Below, in pieces: positions 35,731-46,046 of a stretch of DNA of 64,000 bases. The notes under the pieces were generated by a model. The model had not been told where the DNA came from. It searched no databases and saw only the letters and a program-made list of their open reading frames with translations. This DNA comes from Streptomyces canus 299MFChir4.1 (lineage in GTDB: Bacteria > Actinomycetota > Actinomycetes > Streptomycetales > Streptomycetaceae). Each line of letters opens with the position of its first letter. The first letter of the stretch is position 1. Location: the NCBI RefSeq assembly GCF_000383615.1, contig NZ_KB911588.1, positions 62,001 to 126,000 on the forward strand, written 5' to 3'. Both the position numbers and the translations under genes were made by a program.

Positions 35731-36075
35731 ATGACACCGGACAAGCCTCTGCGCGATCGCCTGGACGACGACGACTACCCCGCGTACACGATGGGCCGGG
35801 CAGCAGAGATGCTCGGCACAACCCCCGGCTTCCTGCGAGCCATCGGCGAAGCCCGACTCATCACACCCCTGCGCTCGGAAGGCGGACACCGCCGCTACTC
35901 CCGCTACCAACTACGCATCGCCGCCCGCGCCCGCGAACTCGTCGACCGCGGCACCCCCATCGAAGCCGCCTGCCGCATCGTCATCCTCGAAGACCAACTC
36001 GAAGAAGCACAACGCATCAACGCCGAATACCGCCGCGCCGCCAACGCCGGCACACCCGGCCCCGGCCCCCACTGA
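35731..36075 (+). CDS. MerR-like HTH regulator, copy A
   Basis: 114 residues. MerR-type winged helix at 16-85: YTMGRAAEMLGTTPGFLRAI, then EARLITPLRSEGGHRRYSRYQ. A short coiled-coil helix (ILEDQLEEAQRINAEYRR) follows, with no effector-binding domain. Only the first 8 residues differ from copy B at 53759; the remaining DNA looks identical. It probably dimerises and binds DNA without a small ligand. The dyad at its own promoter suggests autoregulation. Confidence 0.85.
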   Translation: MTPDKPLRDRLDDDDYPAYTMGRAAEMLGTTPGFLRAIGEARLITPLRSEGGHRRYSRYQLRIAARARELVDRGTPIEAACRIVILEDQLEEAQRINAEYRRAANAGTPGPGPH

Positions 36076-36095
36076 CCAACCGGACTCCGCCGTCC

Positions 36096-36555
36096 TCAGG
36101 CCACCCCGAGAAACCGCAGAACGGCGAGCACCCGGCGGTGGTCGGCATCGGCCTTCGGCAGGTCGAGTTTGGCGAGGATGCTGTTGATGTGCTTGGCCAC
36201 CGCGCTCTCGCTGACGACGAGCTGCGCGGCTGTCCCGGCGTTGGACCGACCGCCCGCCATCAGCTCCAGGACCTCGCGTTCAGCGCGGGGTGAGCCGGTC
36301 CAGCGGGTCGCTGTGTCGGCGCACCAGCAGCTGGGAGACCACCTGTGGATCCAGTGCGGTGCCACCCTCGGCCACCCGGCGCAACGCGTCGGCGAACTCC
36401 TCTACGTCCGCGCCCCGTTGCTTGAGCAGGTAGCCGATCCCGGAGGTGTGGGCGGACAGCAGATCGGCCGCGTACCGCTCCTCCACGTACTGGGAGAGCA
36501 GCAGTACCGCCGTCCCGGGCCACTGCTGCCTGATGACCAGCGCGGCCCGCACCCC
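36096..36555 (-). pseudogene. Broken NarL-type response regulator
   Basis: The minus strand reads RAALVIRQQWPGTAVLLLSQYVEERY and GIGYLLKQRG (end of a receiver domain), then DPLDRLTPR and, one frame over, EREVLELMAGGRSNAGTAAQLVVSESAVAKHINSIL (LuxR HTH). An extra T after LTPR (near 36289) shifts the frame into a TGA. The first half of the receiver, including the phospho-acceptor Asp, is deleted. It resembles the intact regulator at 56209-56853. Confidence 0.8.
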
Positions 36556-36727
36556 CTAGGTGGTACGTGAGCTGCCGGCGGACCGCCGGGAGGATGGCCG
36601 CCGTCGCTTCCGGGACGAACAGGAGCCACGGCAGAGCCAGGACGAACAGGACGCCGAGCTGGATCAGGACTCCCGTGGCGAGGAACGCGACCGTTCGTCC
36701 GGCTCCCCGGAACGGCCACAGGATCAC
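36556..36727 (-). pseudogene. N-terminal stub of a sensor histidine kinase
   Basis: About 57 residues beginning MILWPFRGAGRTVAFLATGV with two hydrophobic stretches, as at the start of NarL-partner kinases, ending LPAVRRQLTY. It then joins directly to the middle of the response-regulator relic. One deletion of about 1.3-1.5 kb in an ancestral kinase-regulator operon would explain the join. Confidence 0.65.
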
Positions 36728-36895
36728 GCGCCGGGGTAGGTGCCGAGGTCAGGGGCGGTCCATGGCACTGGCCCCCGTCCTGGGGGTGCAAGTGGTGCCA
36801 CCCCGGAACGGACACCTGCGTTACTGACGGTGACCGTCGTGCCGGTGAGGCTGGAGGCCATGAAGGAGAGCCGGGAACGCGAGGAGTCCGATGCG

Positions 36896-37336
36896 ATGAG
36901 CACGCTGATCGACCGTCAGCCGCGGGGTGCCGAGCGCGTGTCGGCGGTGCCGCCGGGGCGCCGACGGCACCGGACGGAACACGTCCTGGTCGGCTGCGGG
37001 CTGGTCCTGCTGCCCTGGCTCTTCGTGCCGACGGCCGCTCTGCCCGCGACGGCCGTCGCCGCGAACTGGCGCACCGTCTGGATCGGCCTGGACTCCTCGG
37101 AGGCCGTGGGCCTGATCGCGACGGGACTGCTGGCCCGGCGCCGCCACCACCTGCACCCCCTCACCGCCGTCGCCACGGCCACACTGCTGGTGGTCGACGC
37201 CTGGTTCGACACGCTGATGGCGGCACCGGGTGCGGACCGGGTCTCGGCGGTGGCGATGGCACTCGGCGCGGAGCTGCCGCCGGCGGTGATGTGCGTCGTC
37301 CTGGCGGCGAGGGGGCACGCCCGCGCGGCGGGCTGA
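36896..37336 (+). CDS. Hypothetical small membrane protein
   Basis: 146 residues from ATG 36896 (GAGGAG 9 nt upstream); an in-frame ATG at 36860 would add 12. Four hydrophobic helices: VLVGCGLVLLPWLFVP, the NWRTVWIGLDSSEAVGLIATG region, TAVATATLLVVDAWFDTLMA and ELPPAVMCVVLAA. The W-x-G-LD-x-E-A-x-G and DAWFD elements recall small membrane proteins common in actinobacteria, with no known function. Confidence 0.7.
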   Translation: MSTLIDRQPRGAERVSAVPPGRRRHRTEHVLVGCGLVLLPWLFVPTAALPATAVAANWRTVWIGLDSSEAVGLIATGLLARRRHHLHPLTAVATATLLVVDAWFDTLMAAPGADRVSAVAMALGAELPPAVMCVVLAARGHARAAG

Positions 37337-37464
37337 CCGCCGACTCGGGGAACCAGGCGTGTTGAGCGGGTGAAGCCTGTGCCCGTGATCGTGTCGCGGG
37401 GCATGCATGAAGCTCCCCGCCGTATCCGGACGAGTCGGCGGACACGACGCGCTGGAGGCGAGTG

Positions 37465-39120
37465 ATGAACCAGAAAGCTGCCCACCCCGACCCCACGACC
37501 CACCGGGTCCCTGTCCTCATCGTCGGCGGTTCCCTCGTCGGCCTGTCGACCTCGGTGTTCCTGGGCCGGCTGGGCGTACCGCACACGCTGGTCGAGCGGC
37601 ACGCCGGGACCTCCATCCACCCCCGCGGCCGCGGCAACAACGTCCGCACGATGGAGCTGTTCCGTACGGCCGGTGTCGAGCCGATGATCCGTCAGGCCGC
37701 CGCAACCCTGGCCGACAACCACGGCATCCTGCAGACCCCCACCCTGGTCGGCGACGCGGGCGAGTGGCTGTTCCGGGAGATCGACGCGGGCGGCGGACTG
37801 GCCCGCTTCAGTCCCAGCTCATGGTGCCTGTGCAGCCAGAACGACCTGGAGCCGGTGCTGCTCGACCACGCCACACGGCTCGGCGGCGATCTGCGGTACG
37901 CCACCGAACTGCTGTCCTTCGACAGCGGGCCCTCCGGCGTCACCGCGATCCTCAAGAGCCGGGAGACCGGCGAGCACACCACCGTCCTCGCCGACTACCT
38001 GGTCGCCGCCGACGGCCCCCGCAGCCCCGTCCGCGAGCAGCTCGGTATCGGCCAGAGCGGTCCGGGTGACCTGTTCAGCAACGTCAGCATCACCTTCCGC
38101 TCCCGCCGCCTCGCCGCGGTCGTGGGCGAGCGCCGCTTCATCGTCTGCTATCTGACCGACCCGGCGGCCGACGGCGCCCTGCTGCCCGTGGACAACCGTG
38201 AGAACTGGGTCTTCCACGCCCCCTGGCACCCCGAACGCGGCGAAACGCTGGAGGAGTTCACCGACGAGCGGTGCGTCGCCCACATCCGCCGCGCGGTCGG
38301 CGTCCCCGATCTCGACGTGGAGATCACCGGCCGGGCCCCCTGGCACGCCGCCCAGCGCGTCGCCCGCAGCTACCGGTCAGGGCGCGTCTTCCTGGCCGGC
38401 GACTCGGCCCACGAGATGTCCCCCACCGGGGCGTTCGGCTCCAACACCGGTATCCAGGACGCGCACAACCTCGCCTGGAAGCTCGCCGCGGTCCTCGGCG
38501 GCTGGGCCGGGGACGGGCTCCTCGACTCGTACGACGCCGAGCGCCGCCCGGTGGCGGAGGCGACCAGCGCCCGCGCCGCGGCCCGCTCGGCCGAGCACAG
38601 CCACCCCGGCTACGCCCCGGCCCCCGGCACCGGCGGCGGCCCGCAGCGCGGCATCCTCAACGTGGCCCTCGGCTACCGCTATCCGCAGGGCGCCGTGGTG
38701 GGCGCCGACCCCGCGACCCCCGTCGTCCCGGACCGCCTCGACCTGTCCGGTGAACCCGGCAGCAGGGCACCCCACATGGCGGTACGGCACCAGGGCGAGC
38801 GGATCTCCACGCTGGACCTCTACGAACGCTCGCTCGTCCTGCTCAGCGGCGCCGACGCGCCGAGCGGCTGGCACGAGGCCGCCGTCCGCCTCGCCGCGCG
38901 GACGTCCGCCCCGCTGACGTCGTACCGGCTGGGCGAGGGACCGGACGCCGAGCTGACGCCCGAGGGCGAGACGGACTGGTCGGCCGTGCACGGTACGACG
39001 CCCGAAGGGGCCGTACTCGTGCGGCCCGACGGGTTCGTGGCCTGGCGGTCGGAGGGGCCGGTCCCGGACGCCGAATCGGTGCTGCGTCAGGTCCTGGACA
39101 CCCTCCTTGGATCGGTCTGA
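37465..39120 (+). CDS. FAD-dependent aromatic hydroxylase (polyketide-type)
   Basis: 551 residues. Rossmann motif VLIVGGSLVGLSTSVFLGRLG at 14-34, the DG motif (LVAADGPRSPVR) near 188, and the GD motif with RVFLAGDSAHEMSPTGAFGSNTGIQDAHNLAWKLA near 308-345. The C-terminal thioredoxin-like domain is present, as in PgaE/MhpA-type hydroxylases. This group hydroxylates aromatic polyketides. It lies 3.2 kb upstream of the type II PKS genes on the same strand and is probably the counterpart of the whiE hydroxylase. GGAGG lies about 6 nt before ATG 37465. Confidence 0.88.
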   Translation: MNQKAAHPDPTTHRVPVLIVGGSLVGLSTSVFLGRLGVPHTLVERHAGTSIHPRGRGNNVRTMELFRTAGVEPMIRQAAATLADNHGILQTPTLVGDAGEWLFREIDAGGGLARFSPSSWCLCSQNDLEPVLLDHATRLGGDLRYATELLSFDSGPSGVTAILKSRETGEHTTVLADYLVAADGPRSPVREQLGIGQSGPGDLFSNVSITFRSRRLAAVVGERRFIVCYLTDPAADGALLPVDNRENWVFHAPWHPERGETLEEFTDERCVAHIRRAVGVPDLDVEITGRAPWHAAQRVARSYRSGRVFLAGDSAHEMSPTGAFGSNTGIQDAHNLAWKLAAVLGGWAGDGLLDSYDAERRPVAEATSARAAARSAEHSHPGYAPAPGTGGGPQRGILNVALGYRYPQGAVVGADPATPVVPDRLDLSGEPGSRAPHMAVRHQGERISTLDLYERSLVLLSGADAPSGWHEAAVRLAARTSAPLTSYRLGEGPDAELTPEGETDWSAVHGTTPEGAVLVRPDGFVAWRSEGPVPDAESVLRQVLDTLLGSV

Positions 39121-39266
39121 CGTCCCCCGGATGCGGGCGGGTTCACCCGGCTGACCGCCTTGAGTGGTGGCGAACGCCAAGCTGACTGACGGTGGATCAC
39201 GTCGGGGGCGGGTCACCTCAGCTGACGAAGCACCAGCTGCCCTGCCACCGGCGGAAGGAACGTCAC

Positions 39267-39656
39267 ATGCGCTCTGCTCGCATCCTCCTGACCACGGCGG
39301 CGGCCTCGGCCGTCCTCGTTCTCGGCGCTCCCGGCGCGCACGCGGCCGGGAACGACTGGGACTCGTCGGACTCGTCGGACTCGTCCTACAGCAAGGAGCA
39401 CACCAACCCCAAGTACGACCCGGAGACCTACAAGGACAAGGACAAGGACAGCGAGCAGGGACGGGAGTCCGGCGGCGGCAAGCACGACGGCGGCTGGAGC
39501 GGCAGCCACGAGAAGCCCAGCGGTGGAATGCACACCGGGGGCGGCGGGTTGGCCTCCTCCCCGGCGGTGACGACGGGCGGGCTCGCCATGCTGATGGTCG
39601 CCGGCACCGGACTGTACGCGGCACGCCGTAAGAGGGTCGCCGGAAGCCTGGCCTGA
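39267..39656 (+). CDS. Secreted, C-terminally anchored protein next to a sortase
   Basis: 129 residues. Signal peptide to about residue 27 (GAHAAG). The middle is hydrophilic: a DSSDSSDSS run, then KDKDKDSEQGRE and Gly/Ser/His-rich stretches. The C-terminus has the order of a sorting signal: HTGGGGLAS, a hydrophobic helix (LAMLMVAGTGLY), then AARRKR. No LPXTG or LAXTG is present. The class F sortase gene follows 119 bp later, so it is the likely substrate. Confidence 0.75.
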   Translation: MRSARILLTTAAASAVLVLGAPGAHAAGNDWDSSDSSDSSYSKEHTNPKYDPETYKDKDKDSEQGRESGGGKHDGGWSGSHEKPSGGMHTGGGGLASSPAVTTGGLAMLMVAGTGLYAARRKRVAGSLA

Positions 39657-39775
39657 CGCATGCCGGATGCGATAGCCGCCGTGGCCGCCCCGCGCGTGGC
39701 GCGTGGCGGCCCGGCCGGCCCGGCCCGAGCCCCGTCCGTCCGCTTTGCTGCCGTGCCCTGGTGAGGTGGTGCCCG

Positions 39776-40480
39776 ATGGCAGTTGGTCCTCCGTCCCCCG
39801 CAGACAGTCCCGGCCCCGACGATCCCGCCCCGGGCGGCGAGGGGGGATCCCACACCAAGGTGATGCTGGGCGCCGCGGCGGTCCTGGTGCTGGCGGTGAG
39901 CCTGTTCGGCGGAAACGGGGGATCCTCGCCCGAGGCCTCCCGGCCGCCGCTGGCCGTACCCGCCTCCGTGCCGGTCGCGTCGGCCCGACCGCCCGGACAG
40001 GCGGCCGGACAGCCGGCGGGCAGGCAACTCCCGCGCTCGCGACCGGTACGTCTGCTCATTCCGAAGATCTCGGTCGACGCGCCCTTCACGGATCTCGCCA
40101 TCGGCCCCACGGGCCGTCTCGAACCTCCTCCCGCCCACGACACCAACCTCGTCGGCTGGCACGCCAAGGGCGTGTCCCCCGGGGAACCGGGCACCGCGAT
40201 CATCGCCGGGCACGTGGACACCGCCACCTCGGCGGCCGTGTTCGTGAACCTCGGCGAACTGGAGGAGGGGGACGTCTTCCACGTCGACCGGGCCGACGGG
40301 CGCAGAGCGTCCTTCGTGGTCGACAGCGTGGAGACCTTCGAGAAGGACGACTTCCCCAGCCGGCGGGTGTACGACGACACGGCCCGGCCCGAGGTCCGGC
40401 TCATCACCTGTGCGGGTGACTACGACCACACGGCCAAGGACTACAAGGACAACCTCGTGGTCTTCGCCCACCTGCTCTGA
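39776..40480 (+). CDS. Class F sortase
   Basis: 234 residues. One membrane helix near 38-56, a Pro/Ala-rich linker, then a sortase barrel from about 92: PVRLLIPKISVDAPF, IIAGHVDT (catalytic His) and LITCAGDYD (catalytic Cys in a T-C motif). Class F enzymes of actinobacteria are transpeptidases with poorly known substrates. The preceding gene supplies a candidate. The pair interrupts the pigment region and may be unrelated to it. Confidence 0.9.
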   Translation: MAVGPPSPADSPGPDDPAPGGEGGSHTKVMLGAAAVLVLAVSLFGGNGGSSPEASRPPLAVPASVPVASARPPGQAAGQPAGRQLPRSRPVRLLIPKISVDAPFTDLAIGPTGRLEPPPAHDTNLVGWHAKGVSPGEPGTAIIAGHVDTATSAAVFVNLGELEEGDVFHVDRADGRRASFVVDSVETFEKDDFPSRRVYDDTARPEVRLITCAGDYDHTAKDYKDNLVVFAHLL

Positions 40481-40631
40481 ACCCGCTCGCCCCGCCGCCG
40501 GACCGCCGGTCACCCCCACGGTGCATCCGAGTCGCGCGCTTCCCGGGGCGGGCTGACGATCGAGGAACGCCGACGTCACGCCCCGTGGCCGACGTTCGTC
40601 CGCCCCTGCCCCCGAAGGAGATGTGCGCAGG

Positions 40632-41789
40632 ATGACCACCACGTCCGACCGTGTTTCGAAAGCGCCCGCACAACAGGCGTCGCAGCGGGTCTCCCAGTCC
40701 GTGTTCGACGGCTCCAGGCTCCGTGTCGTCCTGCTGGTGGACGTCTACGACGGGGCCCAGCAGCAGTTCCTGGAGGCGTACGAGAGCCTGTGCAGCCAGG
40801 TCGCCTCCGTACCCGGACATGTCAGCGACCAGCTGTGCCAGTCCATCGAGAACCCCTCCCAATGGCTCATCACCAGCGAGTGGGAGAGCGCCCCGCCGTT
40901 CCTCACCTGGGTCAACAGCGAGGAACACGTGCGGATGGTGCAGCCGCTGCACAGCTGCGTCCGGGACACCAGGTCGCTGCGCTTCCACATCGTCCGCGAG
41001 ACCGGCGGCCCCGCGGTGCCGACCGGACCCGAGAAGCGCCGGCTCCAGGCGGCGCCCAGGATCGGTGACGGAGTCATCCGCCACGCGCTCACCTTCACCG
41101 TCAAGCCGGGCAGCGAGGCCACCGTCGCCGAGATCCTCGCCGGCTACACCTCGCCGGAACCACGGGTCGACGACACCACCCGGCTGTGCCGCACCTCCCT
41201 GTTCATGCACGGCAACCGGGTGGTCCGGGCCATCGAGGTGCGGGGCGACCTGCTCGCCGCGCTGCGCCACGTCGCCCGCCAGCCCGAGGTGCGGGCCGTC
41301 GAGGAAGCCATCAACCCCTATCTGGAGCAGGACCGGGACCTGGACGACCCCGAGTCCGCCCGGGTCTTCTTCACCCGCGCGGCGCTGCCCGCCGTCCACC
41401 ATGTGACGGCCGGACAGGAGAGCCCGGAGGCGGTGCGGCACGCGCTGTACTACCCCGCCCGCGAGGGGTGCGGCATGCAGCTTGCCGAGCTGCTCGCCCG
41501 GCAGGACGAGGCGGCGGCGGACGATCCGCGGGGACCGGTGCTGCGCAGCACGATCTTCCAGCGCGACGACGTCGTGATGCGGCTGGTCGATGTGCGCGGC
41601 CCCCTCGACAGCGACCCCGGCCCCGTCCTCGGTCTCACGGATCACGGCCGGGCGGCCGAGCTGACGGCCCTCCTCGACGCCGAAGCCCTCGGGGTGGACG
41701 GTCCGGCGCTGCGGGACAGCTCCCCCGCTCACCTCCTCGCGGTCTCCCGCATGGACCTCGTCACCGACCGCCGCGCGCCCGACGCCTGA
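40632..41789 (+). CDS. SchA/CurD-like protein of spore-pigment clusters (whiE ORFI type)
   Basis: 385 residues in two halves. Residues 25-125 are a dimeric alpha/beta-barrel (monooxygenase-like) domain: [32 protein letters not shown]. The rest is the SchA/CurD domain with two internally similar parts ([34 protein letters not shown]). Homologues open spore-pigment clusters (whiE ORFI, curD, schA); the step is unproven. ATG 40632 chosen; GTG 40623, closer to GAAGGAG, is possible. Confidence 0.85.
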   Translation: MTTTSDRVSKAPAQQASQRVSQSVFDGSRLRVVLLVDVYDGAQQQFLEAYESLCSQVASVPGHVSDQLCQSIENPSQWLITSEWESAPPFLTWVNSEEHVRMVQPLHSCVRDTRSLRFHIVRETGGPAVPTGPEKRRLQAAPRIGDGVIRHALTFTVKPGSEATVAEILAGYTSPEPRVDDTTRLCRTSLFMHGNRVVRAIEVRGDLLAALRHVARQPEVRAVEEAINPYLEQDRDLDDPESARVFFTRAALPAVHHVTAGQESPEAVRHALYYPAREGCGMQLAELLARQDEAAADDPRGPVLRSTIFQRDDVVMRLVDVRGPLDSDPGPVLGLTDHGRAAELTALLDAEALGVDGPALRDSSPAHLLAVSRMDLVTDRRAPDA

Positions 41790-41856
41790 TCCACCGGCCC
41801 CGGGCCGTGACCGGCCACGCCCTCATGTCGATGCAGCACCTGTTCGGAGGAACGTC

Positions 41857-42309
41857 GTGATCAAACGTCATCCCGGAGTTGTGGATCTCAGCGAGGTCGA
41901 GCCCAACACCCGGCGCGGGGGCGACCTGCGCGCCATGCTCACCCCTGCCACGGTCGGCTCCACCAGCGGTTTCATGGGCGTGGCCATCGTGCAGCCCGGC
42001 GACCGCATCGCCGAGCACTACCACCCGTACTCCGAGGAGTTCATCTATGTGGTGTGCGGGCAGCTCGAGGTGGACCTGGACGGCGAGCCCCATGAACTGC
42101 GGCCCGAGCAGGGGCTCCTGATCCCGTCCCACATGCGGCACCGCTTCCGCAACGTGGGCAACGTGGAGGCCCGCATGGTCTTCCACCTCGGCCCGCTGGC
42201 CCCGAGCCCGCCGCTCGGACACGTCGACACCGAGGACGCCGACGGTATGCCGATCCCGGAGGCGGTCCACGCCGGCGGGGCGGCCGAGCGATCCGGGTTG
42301 CGCTCATGA
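41857..42309 (+). CDS. Cupin protein of the pigment cluster (whiE ORFII type)
   Basis: 150 residues, GTG start with AGGAACG upstream. Cupin motif 1 is [19 protein letters not shown] with the metal-binding His and Glu residues, motif 2 [10 protein letters not shown]. It resembles cupins between ORFI and the ketosynthase gene in whiE-type clusters, possibly a cyclase or oxygenase helper. It overlaps the ketosynthase start by 4 bp. Confidence 0.88.
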   Translation: MIKRHPGVVDLSEVEPNTRRGGDLRAMLTPATVGSTSGFMGVAIVQPGDRIAEHYHPYSEEFIYVVCGQLEVDLDGEPHELRPEQGLLIPSHMRHRFRNVGNVEARMVFHLGPLAPSPPLGHVDTEDADGMPIPEAVHAGGAAERSGLRS

Positions 42310-43574
42310 GGAGGCGCGTCGCGGTCACCGGCATAGGGATCGTCGCCCCGGGCGGCATCGGTGTCCCGGCGTTCTGGGATCTGCTGACCAGCGGTCGTAC
42401 GGCGACCCGCGGCATCACGTTCTTCGACCCGTCCGGGCTGCGTTCGCAGATCGCCGCCGAGTGCGACTTCGACCCGGCGGCCCACGGGCTGGACGCGGAG
42501 CAGATCGCCCGGTGCGACCGCTACCTGCAGTTCGCCCTGGTCGCCGGGGCGGAGGCGGTGCGGGACTCCGGTCTCGACCTGGCCGCGGAGAACCCGTGGC
42601 GGGTAGGGGTCTCCCTGGGCACCGCGGTCGGCGGAACCACCCGGCTGGAGAACGACTACGTCCTGGTCAGCCACGGCGGGCAGCGCTGGGACGTGGACCA
42701 CCGGGAGGCCGGTCCGCACCTGCACCGGGCGTTCTCGCCGAGCACCCTCGCCTCGGCGGTGGCGGAGCGGTTCGAGGCCCGCGGGCCGGTGCAGACGGTC
42801 TCCACCGGCTGCACCTCGGGTCTCGACGCCGTCGGCTACGCCTTCCACACGATCGAGGAGGGCAGGGCCGACGTGTGCATCGCCGGCGCCTCGGACTCGC
42901 CGATCTCACCGATCACCATGGCCTGCTTCGACGCGATCAAGGCCACCTCCCCGAGCAACGACGACCCCGCCCACGCCTCACGCCCCTTCGACGCCCGGCG
43001 CAACGGGTTCGTCATGGGCGAGGGCGGAGCGGTGCTCGTCCTGGAGGAACTGGAACACGCACGGGCCCGCGGCGCGCACGTGTACTGCGAGATCGGCGGC
43101 TACGCCACGTTCGGCAACGCCTACCACATGACCGGTCTGACCGGTGAGGGCCTGGAGATGGCCCGGGCCATCGAGGACGCCCTCGGCCAGGCCCGGCTCG
43201 ACGCCACGGCGATCGACTACGTCAACGCGCACGGGTCGGGCACCCTGCAGAACGACCGGCACGAGACGGCCGCGGTCAAGCGCGCTCTGGGCGCGCACGC
43301 CTACGACACGCCCATGAGCTCCATCAAATCCATGGTGGGCCACTCCCTGGGCGCGATCGGGGCGATCGAGGTGGTGGCCTGCGCGCTGGCCCTGGCCCAC
43401 CAGGTGGTCCCGCCCACCGCGAACTACGAGACCCCGGACCCCGACTGCGACCTGGACTACGTGCCGCGCGTCGCCCGTGAGCGCAAACTGCGCAGCGTGC
43501 TCTCGGTGGGCAGCGGGTTCGGCGGCTTCCAGTCCGCGGTGATCATGACCCTGCCGAGGGAGAAGACCGAATGA
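42306..43574 (+). CDS. Type II PKS ketosynthase alpha
   Basis: 422 residues. Active-site Cys169 in [11 protein letters not shown], the two catalytic His in [11 protein letters not shown] and [13 protein letters not shown]. With KS-beta it forms the minimal PKS that builds the polyketide chain on ACP from malonyl units. Genes overlap by 4 bp on both sides, so subunits are made in step. The cluster layout points to the grey spore pigment. Confidence 0.97.
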   Translation: MRRRVAVTGIGIVAPGGIGVPAFWDLLTSGRTATRGITFFDPSGLRSQIAAECDFDPAAHGLDAEQIARCDRYLQFALVAGAEAVRDSGLDLAAENPWRVGVSLGTAVGGTTRLENDYVLVSHGGQRWDVDHREAGPHLHRAFSPSTLASAVAERFEARGPVQTVSTGCTSGLDAVGYAFHTIEEGRADVCIAGASDSPISPITMACFDAIKATSPSNDDPAHASRPFDARRNGFVMGEGGAVLVLEELEHARARGAHVYCEIGGYATFGNAYHMTGLTGEGLEMARAIEDALGQARLDATAIDYVNAHGSGTLQNDRHETAAVKRALGAHAYDTPMSSIKSMVGHSLGAIGAIEVVACALALAHQVVPPTANYETPDPDCDLDYVPRVARERKLRSVLSVGSGFGGFQSAVIMTLPREKTE

Positions 43575-44821
43575 GCGCACCGCACCCCCGGCGCGCGGCC
43601 GTCACCGGAATCGGCGTGGTCGCGCCCAACGGAATCAACACCGAGGCCTTCTGGAAGGCCACCATGGAGGGTGTCGCCGTCCTGGACCGGATCACCCGTG
43701 ACGGGTGCGAGCACCTGCCGCTGCGGGTGGCCGGCCAGATCCGGGACTTCGATCCGCAGTCGGCGATCGAGGAGCGCTACCTCGTCCAGACCGACCGGTT
43801 CACGCACTTCGCGATGGCCGCGGCCGACCTGGCGCTGGACGACGCCGGGCTCGGCCGGTCCGACACCGAGGCCGCGCCGTTCTCCGTGGGCGTGGTCACC
43901 GCCGCCGGGTCCGGCGGCGGTGAGTTCGGGCAGCGCGAGCTGCAGCAACTGTGGGGCAAGGGAAGCCGGTTCGTCGGGCCGTACCAGTCCATCGCCTGGT
44001 TCTACGCGGCGAGCACCGGCCAGATCTCCATCCGGCGCGGCCTCAAGGGCCCCTGCGGGGTGGTCGCCTCCGACGAGGCGGGCGGTCTGGACGCCCTGGC
44101 GCACGCGGCGCGGGCCGTGCGGCGCGGCACCGACGTGATGGTGGCCGGCGCGACCGAGGCGCCGCTGGCCCCCTACTCGATGGTCTGCCAGCTCGGTTAC
44201 GAGGAGCTGAGCAGCGTCGACGAACCGGACCGCGCCTACCGCCCGTTCACCACCGCGGCCTGCGGATTCGTGCCCGCCGAGGGCGGTGCGATGCTCGTCG
44301 TGGAGGCCGAGGGCTCGGCCCGGGAACGGGGCGTGCCCGTGCGGGCCACGCTGGCGGGACACGCGGCGACGTTCACCGGCGCCTCCCGCTGGCAGGAGTC
44401 CCGGGAGGGACTGGCCCAGGCGATCCGGGGCGCCCTGGACGAGGCCGGGTGCGCGCCGGAGGAGATCGACGTGGTCTTCGCCGACGCCCTCGGGGTCCCG
44501 GAGGCCGACCGCGCCGAGGCGCTGGCGATCGCGGACGCCCTCGGCCAGCACGGCACCCGCGTGCCCGTCACGGCGCCGAAGACCGCCGTCGGCCGGGCCT
44601 ACGGCGCGGCTCCCGTGCTGGACGTCGCGACCGCGGTGCTCGCGATGGAGCACGGGGTGATCCCGCCCACCCCGAACGTCTTCGACGTCTGCCACGACCT
44701 CGACCTCGTCACCGTCCGCGCGCGGGCCGCCGAGGTGCGCACGGCGCTGGTCCTCAGCCGAGGACTCATGGGGTCGAACGCGGCGCTGGTGCTACGGCGC
44801 GGTGCCGCCGGCGCCTCGTAG
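43571..44821 (+). CDS. Type II PKS chain-length factor (ketosynthase beta)
   Basis: 416 residues. It lacks the nucleophile: where KS-alpha has Cys169, this protein has Glu169 ([10 protein letters not shown]); classical chain-length factors have Gln here. It heterodimerises with KS-alpha and sets chain length. It is coupled by a 4-bp overlap. The Glu at this site is worth comparing with other spore-pigment factors. Confidence 0.95.
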   Translation: MSAPHPRRAAVTGIGVVAPNGINTEAFWKATMEGVAVLDRITRDGCEHLPLRVAGQIRDFDPQSAIEERYLVQTDRFTHFAMAAADLALDDAGLGRSDTEAAPFSVGVVTAAGSGGGEFGQRELQQLWGKGSRFVGPYQSIAWFYAASTGQISIRRGLKGPCGVVASDEAGGLDALAHAARAVRRGTDVMVAGATEAPLAPYSMVCQLGYEELSSVDEPDRAYRPFTTAACGFVPAEGGAMLVVEAEGSARERGVPVRATLAGHAATFTGASRWQESREGLAQAIRGALDEAGCAPEEIDVVFADALGVPEADRAEALAIADALGQHGTRVPVTAPKTAVGRAYGAAPVLDVATAVLAMEHGVIPPTPNVFDVCHDLDLVTVRARAAEVRTALVLSRGLMGSNAALVLRRGAAGAS

Positions 44822-44877
44822 CGAGGCCTCTCGACCACCCGTCACCACAGAACATCACGACCCAAGGAGAGAACCCC

Positions 44878-45616
<739 letters not shown>

Positions 45617-45630
45617 GCGGGACGGAGGAC

Positions 45631-45969
45631 ATGACGATGCACCAGTCCCTGATCGTCGCCCGCATGGCCCCGGAGTCGGCCCTCGACATCGCCAAGGTGT
45701 TCGAGGAGTCGGACCGCGGCGAACTGCCGCACCTCGTGGGGGTCGCCCGGCGCAGCCTCTTCCAGTTCGACGACGTGTACCTGCACCTCATCGAGTCCGA
45801 GCAGGACCCCGGGCCCGCCATCGCGAAGGTGGCCGGACACCCGGAGTTCCGGGACATCAGCGAGCGCCTCGCGGCGTACGTCAGCGCGTACGACCCGGCG
45901 ACCTGGCGGTCACCGAAGGACGCGATGGCGCGGTGCTTCTACCGCTGGGAGCGCGACGCCGGCTCCTGA
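45631..45969 (+). CDS. TcmI-type polyketide cyclase
   Basis: 112 residues, ferredoxin-like dimeric barrel: SLIVARMAPESALDIAKVFEESDRGELPHLVGVARRSLFQF, and RCFYRWE at the end. This is the TcmI/WhiE ORFVII family, which closes later rings. GGAGG is placed better for the second ATG (45637), so the true start may be two codons downstream. Confidence 0.92.
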   Translation: MTMHQSLIVARMAPESALDIAKVFEESDRGELPHLVGVARRSLFQFDDVYLHLIESEQDPGPAIAKVAGHPEFRDISERLAAYVSAYDPATWRSPKDAMARCFYRWERDAGS

Positions 45970-46046
45970 ACCGCCGTACGACCGCCGCTCGCCGGGCACG
46001 TGAGGGTCACGTGCCCGGCGAGGCGCGTCCGCGGGATCCGCCGCCG

